Assembly: GCA_028291055.1 (NCBI GenBank)
Contig: JAQGIP010000063.1
Location: 1-33,727, forward strand
DNA from: Caulobacter sp.
GTDB lineage: Bacteria > Pseudomonadota > Alphaproteobacteria > Caulobacterales > Caulobacteraceae
Direction of reading: 5' to 3'
DNA: 33,727 nt
Part shown: piece by piece, positions 31,708 to 33,727 of the stretch
How the letters are laid out: every line of letters begins with the position of its first letter
Position numbering within the stretch: position 1 is the stretch's first letter
Made by a program: the position numbers and the translations under genes
Notes under the pieces: model-generated
Told to the model about the DNA's origin: nothing
Database searches by the model: none
Seen by the model: only the letters and a program-made list of their open reading frames with translations

Positions 31708-32757
31708 ATGGAACACAGATTCTCCGATTCGCCTCCCATCCTGACCACCGGGCGCGTGGCCGAACTCATCGTCGAACACGCCCGCGACTACGCCATCTTC
31801 GCCCTCGACCGGGACGGGCGGATCACCAGCTGGGGCAAGGGCGCCGAGCGGATCCTGGGCTACAGCGCCGAAGAGGCCCTGGGGCTCGATTTCGCGGTGC
31901 TGTTCACCGACTCCGACCGCTCGACCGGCCAGCCCCGGACAGAGGTGGAGCGGGCCTGGCGCGAGGGCCGCGCGGAGGACACACGCTGGCACCTGCGCAA
32001 GAACGGCGAGCGGTTCTGGGCCAACGGCGTGACCACCGCCTTCAGGGACGGCGCGGCGGAGGGCCTGATCAAGGTCGTGCGCGACGAGACGCCCAGCCGG
32101 ATGGCCGACGAGCGGCGCATCCTGCTGCTGAACGAACTGAACCACCGCATCAACAACACCCTGGTGACGGTCCAGTCGCTGGTCGAACAGACCCTGCGCG
32201 CCAGCGACGTCGACGGCTCGGTGCGCGAGAACCTGACCTCGCGCCTGATGGCCCTGTCGGAGGCCCACAAGGTCCTGGTCCAGCAGAACTGGGCCGGCGC
32301 CGATCTCCTCGCCATCATCGAGCGCGCGCTGGCCCCCTATCAACAGGCCGGCGCGCGGCGCTTCGCGACGGACGGGGCGCAAGTGCGGCTCAGCCCGCAG
32401 CAGGCGGTCTCGATGTCGCTGATCCTGCATGAGCTCGCCACCAACGCGGTCAAATACGGCGCCCTGTCGACGCCCGCGGGGTCGGTGGAGATCTCCTGGA
32501 ACCTTCACCTCGACGCGCTGGGCGGCCGCCACCTCACCTTCCTGTGGGCCGAACGGGACGGCCCGCCCGTCGTCGCCCCGGTCCGGCGGGGCTTCGGCTC
32601 GCGGCTGATCGCGCGCAGCTTCGGCGAGGACGCCGGCCACGCGGACGTCGCCTATGCCGCCGAGGGAGTCCGCTGCACCATCCACCTGATGCTGTCGGCG
32701 GCCGAAGAGGCGCTGATGATGGAGGTCGGATCGAACGGCGAGCCGTCCCCAGCCTGA
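31708..32757 (+). CDS. PAS-domain HWE-family sensor histidine kinase
   Basis: A 349-aa soluble histidine kinase. Residues ~18-130 form one PAS domain (DYAIFALDRDGRITSWGKGA, AERILGYSAEEALGLD, then W-H-L-R-K-N-G-E-R-F-W). The HWE kinase core follows: phospho-accepting H146 in ELNHRINNTL, N-box H241-E-L-A-T-N246-A-V-K-Y-G-A-L, and the W280-A-E282 motif that names the family, then GFGSRLI. Members often act in light, redox or general-stress signalling with PhyR/EcfG in alphaproteobacteria. No response regulator is adjacent. No flavin-binding LOV cysteine is seen. Confidence 0.93.
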   Translation: MEHRFSDSPPILTTGRVAELIVEHARDYAIFALDRDGRITSWGKGAERILGYSAEEALGLDFAVLFTDSDRSTGQPRTEVERAWREGRAEDTRWHLRKNGERFWANGVTTAFRDGAAEGLIKVVRDETPSRMADERRILLLNELNHRINNTLVTVQSLVEQTLRASDVDGSVRENLTSRLMALSEAHKVLVQQNWAGADLLAIIERALAPYQQAGARRFATDGAQVRLSPQQAVSMSLILHELATNAVKYGALSTPAGSVEISWNLHLDALGGRHLTFLWAERDGPPVVAPVRRGFGSRLIARSFGEDAGHADVAYAAEGVRCTIHLMLSAAEEALMMEVGSNGEPSPA

Positions 32758-32787
32758 GCCGGGCAAAGCAACTCGACACATCCAAAG

Positions 32788-32883
32788 TCACGCCGCCTGC
32801 CGCTCGAACAGGCGGCCGAGGGCTACAAGATGTTCAAGGACAAGCAGGACGAGGTCGCCAAGGTGGTGCTGCGTCCCCGCTGA
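32788..32883 (+). pseudogene. C-terminal remnant of a zinc-type alcohol dehydrogenase
   Basis: Frame SRRLPLEQAAEGYKMF then KDKQDEVAKVVLRPR and stop. This matches the end of glutathione-independent formaldehyde/alcohol dehydrogenases (RLPL-x-x-AP-x-GY-x-x-F-x-x-K-x-D-x-x-x-K-V-V-x-x-P). No start or upstream domain is present, so only the tail survives. It lies in the 312-bp gap after the kinase. Confidence 0.65.
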
Positions 32884-33012
32884 TCGCCGGCCGGTATCCG
32901 TCTCCCCTCGCGGGCGTGCTGGCCGAACAGCACCGCAAGAGGGCCGAACCGGGCAGCGGCAAGCTGGACTAGAAGCTGGCCGCAAGCCCTTGAAAACCTT
33001 GGCGCGGGGGCG

Positions 33013-33037
33013 GGAACCAAACCCGTGATTCGTGGAT
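33013..33037 (+). promoter_or_regulatory. weak EcfG-like promoter candidate
   Basis: GGAAC (33013-33017), 17 nt, then GATT. One mismatch from the pattern at 33352. Predicted start about 26 nt ahead of the 33070 gene. Confidence 0.25.
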
Positions 33038-33069
33038 TCCTCCCTGCATCAACCTACCGGAGCCACCCC

Positions 33070-33249
33070 ATGTCCAAGCGCGAAGAAATCTCCCCCAACG
33101 GCGACAAGCGCTACGTCCGCCGCGACGAGAAGGGCCAGTTCAAGACCGAGGTCGACGAAGGCAGATCCCTCTCCGCCGACGCCCGCCACAAGGCCAAGCA
33201 CGACGCCAAGCCCGGCCAGGGCGATCGCGGCGACCACCACGCGAAGTAG
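33070..33249 (+). CDS. conserved 59-aa basic protein
   Basis: A small hydrophilic protein, MSKREEISPNGDKRYVRRDE with V-D-E-G-R-S-L-S-A-D-A-R-H-K-A-K-H and PGQGDRGDHH. The central pattern K-R-Y-V-R-R-D-x-x-G-x-F and G-R-S-L-S-A-D-x-R is widely conserved in alphaproteobacteria and other bacteria, though with no assigned function. GGAG 8 nt upstream supports ATG 33070. Many charged residues and low complexity suggest an unstructured or nucleic-acid-associated protein; possibly stress-controlled. Confidence 0.8.
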   Translation: MSKREEISPNGDKRYVRRDEKGQFKTEVDEGRSLSADARHKAKHDAKPGQGDRGDHHAK

Positions 33250-33351
33250 GGGCCCGGCGCGATCCGGCAGGGGGAGCGCAGACCGGCCACTCCTGCCCCA
33301 AACTTCACCGTGAAATCAGTAGCTTAGCCGTTGATATTCACGCCGGTTTCC

Positions 33352-33377
33352 GGAACCGGATTCCCCGACGGAAGTTT
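33352..33377 (+). promoter_or_regulatory. EcfG-like promoter candidate
   Basis: GGAAC (33352-33356), 17 nt, GTTT (33374-33377), giving a start about 28 nt ahead of the YflT-like gene. Identical spacing to the candidate at 10524. Fits GGAAC-N16/17-cGTT except the C. Confidence 0.5.
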
Positions 33378-33411
33378 GAACGCCGTCAGCCCCATCACAA
33401 GGATGTCTCCC

Positions 33412-33727
33412 ATGACCCAAACCATCACCCGCCTGTTCGACACCCGCGCCCAGGCCGAGACCGCCGTCCAGGAGCTGGAAGCCCTGGGCATATCCAACGA
33501 CGCCATCAGCATCGTGGCCCACGGCGGCGAGCGCGCCGCCGGCGAGCCCCGCAGCTTCTCCGGCCATGACCGCGACGGCGATGGCCGCGACGACACCGCG
33601 GAAGGCGCCGGCAAGGGCGCGGGCGCCGGCGCGGTGGTCGGCGGCGCGGGCGGCCTGCTGGCGGGCCTCGGCCTGCTGGCCATTCCGGGCGTGGGCCCGG
33701 TGGTCGCCGGCGGCTGGCTGGTCGCCA
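33412..33727 (+). CDS. YflT-domain general stress protein, 3' end outside window
   Basis: The frame runs off the window after 105 codons. N-terminus MTQTITRLFDTRAQAETAVQ then ELEALGISNDAISIVA matches the heat-induced stress protein YflT domain (a ferredoxin-like fold of general stress proteins). A Gly-rich hydrophobic segment (GAVVGGAGGLLAGLGLLAIP, GVGPVVAGGWLVA) follows, typical of the alphaproteobacterial members and likely membrane-associated. AAGGA precedes ATG 33412; ATG 33403 in frame is an alternative. Candidate EcfG promoter upstream fits a general stress role. Confidence 0.82.
   Translation, partial: MTQTITRLFDTRAQAETAVQELEALGISNDAISIVAHGGERAAGEPRSFSGHDRDGDGRDDTAEGAGKGAGAGAVVGGAGGLLAGLGLLAIPGVGPVVAGGWLVA

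Noticed and set aside
31662..32432. Alternative plus-strand frame overlapping the kinase
   Set aside because: Arg/Gly/Pro-rich shadow; the kinase frame contains all HWE motifs.

Overview
The window is about 33.7 kb of very GC-rich chromosomal DNA with the gene style of a Caulobacterales alphaproteobacterium (Caulobacter/Phenylobacterium-like). The evidence for this is: an HWE-family PAS histidine kinase, EcfG-like GGAAC-N17 promoter candidates, many small secreted proteins with Ala-rich signal peptides, and the TTTCCCTCCC and GTCCCCGCG palindromic repeat families. The genus is an inference. No tRNA, rRNA or CRISPR array was seen.

Layout. 1-2713: a secreted EF-hand lipoprotein (cut by the window edge), a GNAT acetyltransferase, a small polytopic membrane protein and a membrane-anchored unknown whose start lies in a 15-bp tandem repeat. 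2788-7488: an acyl-CoA oxidation cluster of three acyl-CoA dehydrogenases, a small coupled unknown and a DsbA-fold (HCCA isomerase/kappa-GST) protein; two dehydrogenases carry the expected G-helix glutamate and the third has Asp there, suggesting a catalytic plus partner-subunit arrangement. 7793-11566: a secreted CsgG-like/SH3 protein, a luciferase-like flavin oxidoreductase, an NTF2/SnoaL-like protein and a Crp/Fnr-type regulator. 11533-12721: a decayed podovirus remnant containing an in-frame chimera of a portal N-terminus and a lysis-lipoprotein-like tail.

13003-20752 is a secretome island: a duplicated two-gene module (adhesin-E-like plus a D-E-G family protein) around a MAPEG protein, then four tandem paralogues of an apparently undescribed C-x-W-x-x-[LM]-P family with internal duplication, interrupted by an outer-membrane beta-barrel gene, and a TPR protein. 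20754-21530 is gene-free and made of three diverged copies of a ~260-bp unit, each with a strong hairpin whose loop on the minus strand is CCCCUCC-like (anti-Shine-Dalgarno); I read these as a possible tandem small-RNA array.

21596-22187 is a transposon-like unit: 84-bp inverted repeats enclosing a frameshifted DUF559/Vsr-like nuclease gene. Shorter elements with the same terminal motif but no gene lie at 8771-9009, 12801-12989 and 27182-27365; the last two share a conserved core in opposite orientation, like non-autonomous copies. This is the best candidate here for an undescribed repeat-mobilising system.

22305-24387 is a two-gene ABC transporter; 24444-27169 a small acidic protein and a 738-aa cytoplasmic protein, possibly an alpha/alpha-barrel enzyme. 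27408-30120 is a tightly coupled set: low-affinity iron permease family protein, DUF1003 protein, thioredoxin-reductase-like flavoprotein and exonuclease III. 30190-33727 holds stress/envelope genes: a CsbD/DUF883-like protein, a PEBP protein, the HWE kinase, a conserved 59-aa basic protein and a YflT-like general stress protein, the last two and the NTF2-like gene preceded by EcfG-like promoter candidates.
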